Below are positions 44,489 through 56,300 of a DNA stretch of 64,000 nucleotides, piece by piece; the stretch's first letter is position 1, and the number at the start of each line of letters is the position of its first letter. This DNA comes from Eunapius fragilis. Taxonomy: Eukaryota; Porifera; Demospongiae; Spongillida; Spongillidae. The stretch is from positions 4,928,332-4,992,331 of the forward strand of contig OY811972.1 in assembly GCA_963681505.1 (NCBI GenBank). The letters are read 5' to 3'. The notes beneath the pieces are model-generated. The model saw only the letters and a program-made list of their open reading frames with translations, made no database searches and had not been told where the DNA came from. Position numbers and translations under genes: made by a program.

Positions 44489-45690
44489 GGAAGTTTCGTT
44501 AGAAACTTCCATATAGGATTTGACCCCGACTATGAATGTCATTAAAAAAAACGCGACCCGTCTGTAACAACACTCCCGACGATCGGATCGTGTAGCTTGT
44601 TTTAGCAATCGATCTAGAAGTCAAAAATGAGTAGTTTCGTTTTTGTTTCATGTCGCTGAACCGCGTGGTTGTTGAGAACAAGAGTGTACTGCCCGTCCTC
44701 GTACCCAGTCTCAGAACAAGGGGCGGGTCGTCTTCTTATTCTTCTTCTCCTCTTTCTTCTTGGCAACGCATAACTCAGGACAGGAACATTTCTAAGCGAT
44801 GAAAATTTCACCAATAGCTTCAGAATCGGCTGGAGGACTCGCTTTTATATAAAATATGAAAAAAAATTAAGAAAACATGTAAATAAAAACATTCTCTACG
44901 GGAAAGTTGGTGGGTTATAGGATTTGATTATGACATTAGTGGTGTTAAAAGCAAGGAAACAAGGTCTTATCAGAAGGGAAAATGTCATAGTCCTATATTT
45001 AGCACACAAACAACACATGCCCTAGAAATGTGCTAAATATAGGACTATGACATTTTCCCTTCTGATAAGACCTTGTTTCCTTGCTTTTTACACCACCAAT
45101 GTCATAATCAAATCCTATATCCCACCAACTTTCTCGTAGAGAATGTTTTTATATACTTGTTGTCCTTGAGATTGCATGGTAAAACCATCGAATTTGATAA
45201 CGCTGGTTATATTATGCAGGTGCGTCATGAACATTGTGATAGCTGATGTAATGTGCTATTTGTAGTTCAACACCAAATAAGGTATAACTAGCTTCAGCTA
45301 ATTGCCCGATCGGTTAGGCGTCTAACAGATACCTGAAGATAACATGCGGACACATCCTGAAGCGATTGGTACACATGGCGTGCTTTGCAAACGTTCCTGT
45401 CGTGAGTTACACTCTCCGGAAGGAAGAATAAGAATAAGAAGCCGACGGAGGAGAAATTTTAGGTGGGACTGGGTACGGACGATGGGGACGAGTATTTTTG
45501 TTCTCTAAATGTACACCGTCTTATGACACAGATACAGCGCAGAAATATTATTCTTTTTGATATCGCTCCATTGCCAATAAGAGCGAAGTGACCCGATTCT
45601 TAAATGTCCCGCTAGACGAGAGTGACGTTTTTATAATGACATTCATGATACTGTAGGATTCCTATTTGGAACCTACTCGCGTAGGTTCCG
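44489..45690. mobile_element. element bounded by 22-nt terminal hairpins
   Basis: Left hairpin 44489-44510 (stem GGAAGTTTC, loop GTTA). Right hairpin 45668-45689 (stem GGAACCTAC, loop TCGC). Inside, long imperfect inverted repeats: 44511-44800 is the complement of about 45380-45667 (shared AATGACATTCAT, AAGAATAAGAA and GACTGGGTAC blocks). Unit A lacks it. A family 1 MITE (44877-45160) is nested in the middle. The right end shares structure with 18045-18066. Confidence 0.65.
44877..45160. mobile_element. foldback MITE family 1, divergent copy
   Basis: TGTAAATAAAAACATTCTC at the left and GAGAATGTTTTTATATAC at the right, with hairpin arms of about 125 bases, a TATTTAGCACA centre and TGTCATAATCAAATCCTATA in the arm. 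Nested inside the hairpin-ended element 44489-45690. Confidence 0.9.
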
Positions 45691-46167
45691 ATCATTGTCT
45701 ATCTCAATTGTACTACCATTGTCTAGATTTTTTCAACCAATGCATAGCAGTACAAGTTTAAACGTTCGACTCACATGTTAAGACCTCTTACAGTTAATGA
45801 ATGTATATATCATGTATGGAATAATAACAGCTTCCATGGCATGTAATATGCCATGAGATCAATTTTAGCCTTATGACATTGGTACTGTTAAATGTTAGTA
45901 GGTTCCATAAACGTCCTAATGGAAAATCGTGCTTTGCAGTACTATGGGATGGCATTCAGGACAATCGACGTTAAGGTATTAAACTGGTGGTTTTTTATAA
46001 CAATAATAACAGCTTCTATAGCAGCTGGGTACCTTGGACACACGCGTACACCCACATGTACACACACACACACACACGCACATGTAAGCATGCAAATGAC
46101 AGCTCCGCGATGGACTTCACCACAAACGTGAATGCCCTCTCTAGGGTACAACACTTTAGCATACATA

Positions 46168-46168
<1 letters not shown>

Positions 46169-46240
<72 letters not shown>
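46169..46240. repeat. (CA)n microsatellite
   Basis: About 35 uninterrupted CA units. Cys-Val open frames on the other strand are artefacts. Confidence 0.95.
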
Positions 46241-46242
<2 letters not shown>

Positions 46243-47177
46243 ATTCCATATATAGTTACTGTACGCAGCCTCTCTTTGTGTTTATAGAAAGTTCCTCTGG
46301 TCGGCCATAACTTTCTCTTGACCTGTTCAAGCATTTCAAGTATGTATGCACGCTCTGTTTGAGTATGTGATACAGCATTATGCAATCATACTAATGGGGA
46401 CATGCAGTTAGCGAGAACGTGAATGGAGTGTTATTGGATGATTGTTACTTTGTTAGTGGAGTACATGATTGTAGGTGATGTGGGTTGAATTTTTAATGGT
46501 GATGTCTGGTCTCAGTGGTTAGTGTTGGATGGTAAGTTTTACATTACTATTGATTGTACATGTGCACAGTAAAGAAATAACTCTATTTGGCAAACACATG
46601 CTACAGTAGACCATTGTCTGTCTGTGTTTTAAAGTGAAAAAGTTTGTGTGTGAGACCAGGTGGATTTCTGTGCAGACATAAAATAAATCGCAGTGTGAAC
46701 TCACAAGCACCATAACCCGAATAACCTAGGTATTCGGCAGGAAATTTAGCAAAACCTATTCAGAAATTAATAAATATTTAGAAAATCGATTAGTGTTTTA
46801 AAATGAAAATTTGATTTTCATTAAGCGGGGGGTTACACACGAAGCACATGTGATACACACAAACGCATGGCATGAAAAGGCACAAAAAAATATTTCAAGG
46901 CCTCCTATAGAAGTGTAAGTTCATTGGGAGCAGTGAAGTTATCATCAGTGTGTTTTTTGCCCCACTCTCCTATAAATGAGAAGGCATACATGCAGTAGTA
47001 CATGTGGGACAACTTTCAAATCATGCTCAAAATGGCTCGATTCAATTTATAATGCCATACACACATGCGTGGTTTGTGTGTGATTGTACTTGTGTGCGTA
47101 TGAGTGCGTGTGTGTAGGCTATGAGATAAAACAAATTGTGATGGCTAGAGACAAAACATGTATACATGTATGAGATA
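46241..47177. other. no feature recognised
   Basis: AT-rich sequence between the microsatellite and a dead ankyrin exon, without supported coding or repeat structure. Confidence 0.4.
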
Positions 47178-47267
47178 GAACCATGTAGTCCATTGATGAT
47201 AGCAAGTTGTGAAGGACATGCTAGATCACTCATAGAAGCAGGAGCTTATATCAATCACACTGACTAG
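47178..47267 (+). pseudogene. dead ankyrin exon (99-bp type)
   Basis: Reads S-P-L-M-I-A-S-C-E-G-H then, after a 12-base in-frame deletion that removes the V-E-V-V segment, R-S-L-I-E-A-G-A-Y-I-N-H-T-D. The final Lys codon AAG is replaced by TAG, directly before the conserved GTTGGC donor. The following intron (47268-47330) also matches unit B after 56227. Confidence 0.8.
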
Positions 47268-47967
47268 GTTGGCCTACATGCACACTATCATTGTATTCTA
47301 TTAAATGCACACCCCTGGGCCATAGCCAAAAGACACTATTCTTTTCCCCTTGCTGTACCCACTGTAAAGTTTTATGTTGTGTGCTACATAGATTCACTCA
47401 TAAGCTTTGTCCATTTGACCTTTTTTTTTATGTCTTTTGATTACAGTGCTTTCACTGGCCTACTTTCTCAACTATTTTTGTTATGTTTAACATTCAGATT
47501 CATTCTCTTTATGTTTGGTCCTACATGTGCAAATGTTTCGTTTCTTTAGTGTCATAATTGTATCAGCACAAAAAGGTAGTATGTCTTTTCAGACTCATGC
47601 CCTCCACTGTATGCTCATATCCCATGGTCTCCTCTACATAGTCATGTCCAAAGGCGTCCATTGTAGTAACTGCTATAGCGTTACGATATGTTAACACACC
47701 AATGATTCATACAATTGACTATATACACAAACTCAACTGTACTGCGCAACGTACCTAAAAAGTCAATTTTAACTACTAGTTCACATCACTCCATCCATGT
47801 CACTGATGTGTTTTTCAAGCATGTAACTGGACTGTGTGTTGTATTCATAGTGGTGTAGGAGCAGCATGGATGTATAAACCCCAACTCTTTTTTGTCAAAG
47901 GAAGGGCATTGCCCCCCCCCCCCCTCCCATTGGTTGTATGTACTGGACATGTACTGGAGGACTATTT

Positions 47968-47970
<3 letters not shown>

Positions 47971-48042
<72 letters not shown>
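47971..48042. repeat. (CA)n microsatellite
   Basis: About 36 uninterrupted CA units. A short poly-C run is at 47911-47923 upstream. Confidence 0.95.
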
Positions 48043-48045
<3 letters not shown>

Positions 48046-48421
48046 CAGCAATAAGGTACTAAGTGGAAGTGCCCACACATATCTGAGAGGAGGTGGTACA
48101 AAAGGGAAGGGCAAACATGTACTTGGCCTGGGATGAGGGCAGTTGGCATAGGGAAGTGGAGGATCCCGGGAAACCTTTTATTGATCCAAAAACATGCATT
48201 CTGTAGTCGATTTTGTTACTTTCAGCGTGGCCAGAACTGAACGCCATAATCACCATTGTTACCCAGATGGTTTTTAAACTGATTTCAACCTCTATAGGTA
48301 CCCTAATGACCAGGGAAAGAAGGCTATGGGCATGAGAACGTGGAAGACGGTTGCCTTGATCATGTTATAGTATCATCTGAAACCAGGAAAACAATACCTT
48401 CCTATCTTCAATTCAGAGCAA

Positions 48422-48505
48422 TGTGGTATTCGTCAATATGATAATTAATAATCACAATTCTATATAAAGCACACATTAATAATACAATGGTTAGTTAACA
48501 CCACA
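48422..48505 (-). repeat. short LTR (3' LTR of the deleted Gypsy element)
   Basis: 84 bp, begins TGTGGTG and ends ACCACA on the minus strand, with a TATA-like TTTATATAG. Its length is below the usual LTR range, so it may be shortened. Confidence 0.7.
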
Positions 48506-48515
48506 TCTTCCTTTC

Positions 48516-49390
48516 CTAATGTGTAACGAACATTCCATATCTCTGAGGAGGATGTATACCAGCTCCTGTTCGAAATTGTGTCATTATCGGTTGTGTCTGT
48601 TGTACTTGCACTGGTTCTCTCTCTGCTGTCTCTGTTTCTTGCCTCTGCTGTGTCACCTCTTCCTGACCTGGTAATGTCACGGGGTTTTCTGGTATGATAT
48701 TCAGATGTTGGCAATTGCGTGTTACCTGTCCCCCATCTTCAGTAGTGACAATGTACGAGCGAGGTGTTGCAGCTTGCTCTATCACTCTGTCTGGTGCTGG
48801 CTGATGTCTCTCGTTTGTAATCCATACAGATGCATCACCTGCAATTTGTGGCAGAGACTGAGCCTTGTGCTGTCTATCAAAATTCATCTTGCTGTTCTTC
48901 TTCACCCTGTCATCTTGCATTTGGAACTCTTTTAAGTATGGTCACTTAAGCTTCAATTGATCTGGGAGTATGGGAAGGTTAGTACGCAGTTTTCTTCCCA
49001 TTAGCAGTTCTGCAGGTGAAAGTTTACACCATGGCAAAGGAGTTGACCTATAGATGAGCATGGCTAGTAAAGGATCATTTGCCTTCCTCAATATGTTCTT
49101 GATAGTTTGCACTGATCTTTCAGCATGTCCATTGCTCCTGGGATAGTGAGGACTGCTTGTCACATGCACAAAATTGTATTCCGCTGCAAACTTTACAAAC
49201 AGTTCTGAAGAATACTGTGGGCCATTGTCAGAAACCAATGTTTCAGGAATGCCATGGCGCGAAAATGACACCTTTTGATGTGGTATCTCTTAGCTTCAAC
49301 ACTTCAGGGTAACGTGAATAGTAGTCTGTTACAACAATAAAACTTTCTCCTTTGAAGCTAAATAGGTCTGATACAACTTGTTGCCCACAA
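48516..49390 (-). pseudogene. Gypsy integrase remnant (DD35E core and C-terminal domain)
   Basis: On the minus strand, from about 49385, V-V-S-D-L-F...V-T-D-Y-Y-S-R-Y carries the first catalytic Asp. After a frameshift near 49262, V-S-D-N-G-P-Q-Y-S-S carries the second Asp, and G-H-A-E the Glu about 35 residues on. The C-terminal part (48920 down to about 48516) contains the linker and a Gln-rich tail. The frame is also broken between 48942 and 48920. Non-functional because of the frame breaks and the internal deletion. Confidence 0.85.
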
Positions 49391-49426
49391 ATTAATAATA
49401 CAATGGTTAGTTAACACCACAAGCAA

Positions 49427-49996
49427 CAAGAAGAATAGTGATGAAATCATTATACAACATGGAGTAGTATTAATACTTATGAGGAAGCTACTAGTAGGGG
49501 CTGAAGATTACATCAGCTCAGCAGAGTGATAGGTTATGATGTTATCCATCATGGGATCTCTATAAACCTTAACTAGCTGTTTTCCCTGATTTATGGTATT
49601 CAAAAATAAACTTACATTTCTATGGACGCGTGCGCGGGAAATGTGACGGACATTTGCAAAATAGGCCAGGAATTGTCCGAAATTTCTCGCAATGGGCTAA
49701 TTCAACAACTTTGTAGTACAAAACTATCACAGGGCAGGAGTGGGGCATGAGGGGATATTGTGATCTGAGCACTTAGAATGCCTCTTCCTTTTTAATACAT
49801 TGGTTGGTACCTATGCATTGCTATGGCCTTTGTACTGTACAGTACTGGTTTAGGATAATGACATTGGGAAACAGAGATCTATGCATTATCCCTCACCAAG
49901 CTAGTCACAAACTCGAAACCCAGACCCAACTTGCAGCTGGTTATGGATTATATCATATGACCAAGTGTGCATGTGGGTCTGTGTACGAAGCTAAGC
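49427..49996. other. no feature recognised
   Basis: Spacer between the LTR element and foldback MITE family 2. It could hold promoter sequence for unit B, but nothing specific is seen. Confidence 0.35.
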
Positions 49997-50227
49997 CAAT
50001 AGACAACTTCACGATCTGATTATTTTGTACTCCGGATGTGATGTCATCTAGACACTACGAAGAAGTCCGTTGTTGTCTCTAGCTTTTATTGGGCCCCACA
50101 ACGATGTAACTATATGAGGCCCAGTAAAAGCTAGAGACAACAAAGAGACAACAACGGACTTCTTCGTAGTGACTAGGTGACATCACATCCGGAGTACAAA
50201 ATAATCAGATCGTGAAGTTGTCTATTG
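49997..50227. mobile_element. foldback MITE family 2 (copy 2), just upstream of the unit B start
   Basis: Same hairpin as 16898-17126, with CAATAGACAACTTCACGATC at one end and its complement at the other. It ends 18 bases before the first and 78 bases before the second candidate ATG of the unit B ankyrin gene, so it must lie in its promoter or 5' UTR. Confidence 0.92.
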
Positions 50228-50304
50228 CTCGTACTACAATATTAATGTTACCAAAAATAAAATATACGCGGCCTCTGATATGGATCAGGTCAGCTAGTGT
50301 AACT

Positions 50305-53300
50305 ATGCTATTTGTATATATAGTTGATCTGTACGCGTACGCACAGACTGCAACACAGCTGTTGTCTGCTGTAAGTGATGGAGACATCGCCACCGTGAGG
50401 AGACTGCTGACTGCACACGGTGTGTCGGTAAACGCAACGGATGAGGTGAACCGTACCTTTTGAAGACGTGTGCTTTGCCTTTGGAGTGTGTTTGCTTAGA
50501 GTGGACAAAGCTGGAGTCATATGGCGCGGTGAAAACGCAGTGGCGTAGTGAGATTGTTGAGCGCCCGATCAACTAATGCCCCCCCCCCCCCCCCACCCTC
50601 CCCCACCCCCCTTCACTCTTGCGCTGTGCTATTTGCACCAGGGTGGATACAGGATTTCAAGCTCAGACCTCTTACGAAAAGTGGGGGAGGGGGGGAGGAG
50701 GATGCTATCCGCTTCTGGCCCAATACGAAAAGTTGGCCCTCTGTTAGTGAATGGAATATTTTAATTAGCACAAATTTTTGTGCATGCCCGTTTGAATATT
50801 CTGAAATGGTCTAGGGTTTATACAAACTGTCCAAAGTCCATAGTCATCGCAGCTCTATATGGGAAGAGGCTAACCCTGACCCTTGTTAGGGCCAACATCA
50901 GGGCAATTCTTAGTAGAGCATTCCAAGATCATTAATTGATAGTTATTATTTGTTTAATATTTTCTTGTATTAATAATAACAGTAAGTGTGTAGCTTAATA
51001 ATGTAAAGATTCATGTATTCAATAGTGTTTCTCTGCCGAAAAGTAAGGTCACTGCTGATCTTTTTGGCGGACTTAGTCTGGTGTTAACTCGTAGCATAGC
51101 AAGAGCTATTTTGACGAGAAGTCTGCCCCAATCATTTGAGTAGACTATGTCTGAAACATTAGTTAGACTAAGCTACTTTGTAGTAGTCTGTTGTAGTTAT
51201 TATATAGTGTGTTATTATCATGTATGTATCTATTATTATGTATTGTTAAATTTTTATTGTTAAATTCAAGACAAACCACGTACACATACATAATACTAAC
51301 CTGCAAATTACAAACTAAGACTAAAGACACATAATAATACATAATATTTGATGTGGCCTTACAGTGAATTTAACCTAGACAGGATGGCTCTGCAATTGGC
51401 TCTCACTAAGGCCAACCCTAGGCGGCTGTATAGTCCAAAGAGGTCTTACACTTGGGTTCGTTTAGCCTGGTAGATGTAATTAAAATATTACTGCAAATAA
51501 TAATAGTAATAATAATTGAAACAGCCTACATCTAAACAAGATTTAGTGCATAGCAAAAGTCGTAACTGAACTAATTAATTCATAATAATCAAATTTGTAA
51601 AACCTGCATACATTTTCAATGGAATGGTACATTAATATTTAATTCTGAAAATAATACTCTATCGAGGCCTCTGAGTCTAAGACTGAGAAAACTAGATCAA
51701 ACGACGTCCAATACACTCCAGCTGATACACAGTATTGGTTTGTACGGATGGGTTAATATAGCGCTGCCTTCTTTAACAGAGCATTTATTAGAATTATATC
51801 ATTCATTATATATGGGTATATCATACAGACTTGGCTAGAATTGTCAAACTAGTTTCTGCAATTCCCAAACAACGTACACTGTACTCTACAAAGCCATTGT
51901 TATGTACCTGCCCAACTGAGCATTGAATTTATAATTAGTTGTACATTTCTACGTAGGCAACAGCAAATTCACCCGTATCTCCAATACATTACATACGGGC
52001 CAATAAATCATCCGGCTTTCATACACCAGTGCCTTGTTGAAGGTGTGTAACTATGGCTTTGTACATGCAGTTCAAATAAAGCTAAGCATCTGAAATTAAA
52101 CACGTGTCCCAAATTCTAGCAAAAAAGACTTACCAAGGTTTTTTTGGTACGATATACAATGTAGGCATGCTTGCTGTGTTAGCATCCATTAAAATGCATA
52201 CCAACATAAATTTTTAGTCTAACTTGCATGGTGTTTACCCATTGTCATTGAACAGTACTAGTACAAGTGCCAACACATATCTAGTACTAGTGCATGGGGG
52301 ACATCTTGACAGTGTTGCTTTTCATATTCTTTGTTGCTTTTGCAAAGGTCCCTCTGACCAGTACTCATCATATTTCATAGTGTAAGCTCTCCATGCTTAC
52401 GGTCAAATTGCGAATTGCGTCATTGCTTTGAGCAAACAGATGTGCCATAATGTCCCGAGCACAACAGAACTGCTTGACCTACAGGGCCACCGTACCTACA
52501 CACTACCACATGTACATAGACCATGCACCTACACACTATCACATACCAGTACACCTCACACATGTAGGTAGTGGCAATAAATCACCAAATGGTTACATGT
52601 TCCACTGTACAGGCATCCTTATTGTTCGAACTTTACTAACCACAAACACCCACAACTAATCATATGCACGATTTTTATCTAAAAGAGCAAGCCTCCCCAC
52701 CTTTGTGGAAAGTTCCAAACCAGCACCTTTCCTCTAACTATCCACACTTGTCACATGCATACATCATACATCACCAAATACTTTATAATTTAATGCCATG
52801 TACACCACAAATCTACATGCCTTGCTACTTGATGACCACTTGTATCACATTGACCACACAGCCATCTTCCAACACGTAGGAGAGCTTTTCATGTAGGGTA
52901 GGAAAAATGAACGTTAGTGTTCTTATAAGCCTATCCTGTTGATCACTACCTCTTTATGTGGGGCAGATAACCTCTGATAAGGGTAGGCTAAGAACACAGA
53001 ACTCTTACCTATATGTGCACTACAAGTAAGGGTACGAAGGGAACAGCATATGTGATAAATGTTTTCTTGCCTTTGGTGTTGTGCGTATGGGTTGATTTAT
53101 GGATGGGAGAATGGGGAACGGGTGGTGGGGCATTTGCCATATTGTTTTCCTTCCTTGGCAATAAGTGATTTAACCCTCAGAGTTACCTTGGCAAAAAAAA
53201 TATTTAAAATTCCCCCTCTTTTTTCCTCTTTTTTCCTCTCATTTACACTGCATGTGGGACTAGTAGTGCAATGTTATGTGTAGAGTTATTGCTGTGTGTG

Positions 53301-56300
53301 TATGTGTGTACAGTAGCGGTTCGCACTTTCACACATTTGCATATCGGCACAAATAATTAAATTCACTCGAAATTGTACAAGCTGTTACATGTAGCAAACA
53401 CTATTATCGATCCTATCTAATGTATTCACGGTTTACAAAAATTATATGTTTTCACTTAGAAGAAACTACGAATGTTATTATTTTGTGCTGACATGTGAAT
53501 GTGCTGATTGTGAGCCACTACTGTATGTGGGTGTTGTACTAACAATGTGTAGGTTAAAGGTGGGTTGGCCAGCCATACATTGTTAGTGACTGTGCTGGTG
53601 TGTCTGTGGCAGGGTAACCTGGTGTGAACATGCTGTTATTAGACTATAACATAATGGAATCTCGCTATATGATTGGTCGATTGAAGGTACCTTTGTTTAG
53701 GTAGAAATTACCTAGTTAGCCTAATCACGTCGGTCAGTGTAACTCTATTGGTGTGTTAGAGTCATTGGGAATGTACACACTCTTGTTAGTGTGTACTGGT
53801 GTGTGGTTGGTGGAGAGTATGAGTTGGGTGTGTATGCTGATGGGAGGTCATATAGTTGTGTGGGCTAAGACCGTACATGTACATTCATGTTGAGGGTAAG
53901 TAATGTTGTGAGTGTGACTGTGTTTTGTGAATTTGGACTGCACGATTGTTAGTATCTGTTTGTTATGTGTGTGATGGTGTGTATGTAGTAACAGGTGTGG
54001 ATCCAGTATTTCAGAAGGGGGGGGGGGTTGTTAATTAATATTCATTAAAGTGGGGGAGGGGCACCCTCCCATACAGCTAAAGGGTCTGAGGCAGAGCCCC
54101 AGCCGCTAACGCTTTTTAATTATATCATGCGCACAGCACTACATAACGTCATGATACTGCTATGCCGTTTATTGGTGTTACTAATGATAATAATTTAATT
54201 ATTCATTGAGGGTTTAAAGGGGGTGGGGCTGCAATTGCCCCCTGGATCCGCTACTGAGTAATGAATACAGTTCAGGACAACATTAACTCACCTATATGCT
54301 TCATCACGTGGTGGCCATTTTGCTGGAGGATTGCTTCATACAAGCTGATGTTTTCGAGGTGTGTAAAAGCCTGTATGCTAAAAACGCAAGTATCATACAA
54401 TGGAAGATGTAAAGAGCATAGCATACTAGAGGCATACATGTGAGTACACTTTTTTATGCACCCCTAGAAGCCACATGACAGTAGCAAAAAGGCAATTAAG
54501 CATTAATAATACAAGCCTCACTGTTGGTGCATCAGCAAGGATGCCCAGAAAATTCCTGCTCCTAACTATACCGCTATTTGCGCAGTACTTTCAGTCAGTA
54601 CGAACAGGCTGATCAAAGATGATTGTGAAGGTATACTGCAGTTCCTGCATTGCTGGGGAGGAGCAGATGCATGGAGGGAGAGTATGTGACTACTCCCTCT
54701 CCACACCCACCCCCCCACCCAATCGGGGTTAGAAAAATCCTCCCCTCCCCTTCCCTCTGCCTTCATATACAGGGAGGGATCAGCTGCACCCTCCCGTTAC
54801 TGTGAAGGTTGTGGGCATTAACTAATTGTACATGTAGCTCATTGTTGTGTTATCTTTCCTCCCTCCCTCATCCCTTCTCTTCTGTATAATGTTGTGTTAT
54901 CTTTCCTCCCTCCATCATCCCTTCTCTCCTGTCTAATGTTGTGTTATCTTTCCTCCCTCCCTCATCCCATCTTTTCTGTCTAGTGTTGTGTTATCGGAGT
55001 TTTCAATTCTGTACTCATGCACACTTGAAGTCACATTATTGTTTACAGACATGTGTATGCATTGGAGTAATATCTTTAGATCGTGTATATACACATGCAT
55101 TTATGCATGATAGGATATATAAGGTTATTCATTTTGGAGATGTCTTTGGGGTGGTGTTCGATTGCAGAGGCATCTTTCTCCCTCCCTCATCCCTTCTCTT
55201 CACTTTCAGCCAACATGCATACTGCTGTACACATGCATGGAGATGGTTACATGACATGTATGTTTGATTTGTTCTATTCCTTCACTCCTTACCAGGACAA
55301 TACATCTCCATTGCATGTGGCATGTCATAGTGGCCATCATGATGTAGTGCAGACCTTGGTGGGAGCAGGTGCTGATGTAAATATAGTAACATCAGTCGTA
55401 AGTGATATGGTGTTATGTTCTTATACAAGCACATGTACACATTGACTTCTTATTGCAAGGTACATGTTCATGCTTTATTGATAACTAGATTGTACATTTC
55501 TGTGCACTTGAACGTATCTTATGTGCTTGGATGTGTATTGAGAGGTGGGGCTGGGGGTGGTATTGGATTGGAGTAGATTGTGTCAGTATGCAATATAATT
55601 GATCATCAAGAAGCGGTTCTATGGGCACCCACTTTCCCTACCCACCTGAATCCATCATCATCATATCATCAGCTGGTTGAAGAGTGATTGTGAGGGAGGC
55701 TCCATTTGTGTTGTGTGTACTTATGTACATCTACATCCAAGTACCAGTAGGTACATATGTACATTTATTCATTAATTAACTTTCCATGTTCCTGTACATA
55801 TAAACAACATGGTATCACGTAGCAATGGACTTTATGGGGTCCATTTGATTGCATTCATTATAAGGAAACAGGTCAGCTCATTTAGTTATGTAATGCATGG
55901 AATACATGCTATAGCAACATAGATCACTCATTTTTTAATTGTGTGTACAACAAGTTCTAACTAACATTGAGCTACTACATTTCAAACAGTTCCATCTCTG
56001 AGCATATTACTTTATCTCAATATGTTTCATAGCATAACTACCTATGAATATAACTGGTGAGCATATTGCCATTCATAAAGAAGTGATTAAACTGGTATAA
56101 ATGTATAAAGAGTTAAATGTCTCTACAGGATGGTTGGAGTTCATTGATGATAGCAAGTTGGAAGGGACATGTTGAAGTGGTGAGATCACTCATTGAAGCA
56201 GGAGCTAATATCAATCACACTAACAAGGTTGGCACACATGCACACTATTATAGTACTCTATTAGATGCACACCCCATGGTCGTAGCCATGGTTTCGAAAG

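Larger units (their letters stand above)
43440..46010 (+). repeat. 3' fragment of another ankyrin unit, interrupted by insertions
   Basis: 43470-43632 and 45691-46010 match the intron between exons 6 and 7 of units A and B (about 31976-32410 and 62285-62690). The intervening 43633-45690 is inserted sequence that falls between CTTTTCCTA and TCATTGTCTATC, which are adjacent in unit A. Exon 7 itself is not present after 46010. Confidence 0.75.
48422..49421 (-). mobile_element. internally deleted Ty3/Gypsy LTR retrotransposon, 1,000 bp, with 5-bp target duplication
   Basis: Flanked by AGCAA (48417-48421 and 49422-49426). The 3' LTR (minus orientation) is 48505-48422, 84 bp, with TGTGGT...ACCACA ends and an internal TTTATATAGA. 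A purine tract GGAAAGGAAGA lies directly before it (48516-48506). The 5' LTR is represented only by its first 31 bases (49421-49391), identical to the 3' LTR start, then joins integrase coding sequence. Gag, protease, reverse transcriptase and RNase H are missing. Confidence 0.85.
50446..55295. other. intron 1 of unit B, repeats only
   Basis: Contains C- and G-rich runs near 50580-50700, the unit A-homologous sequence from 50806, the GGATCC MITE (53992-54256) and a minisatellite (54840-55000). No further exon is recognised in either unit. Confidence 0.5.

Noticed and set aside
45987-46385. Frames of His-Thr and Val-Cys repeats
   Set aside because: Translations of the (CA)n microsatellite.
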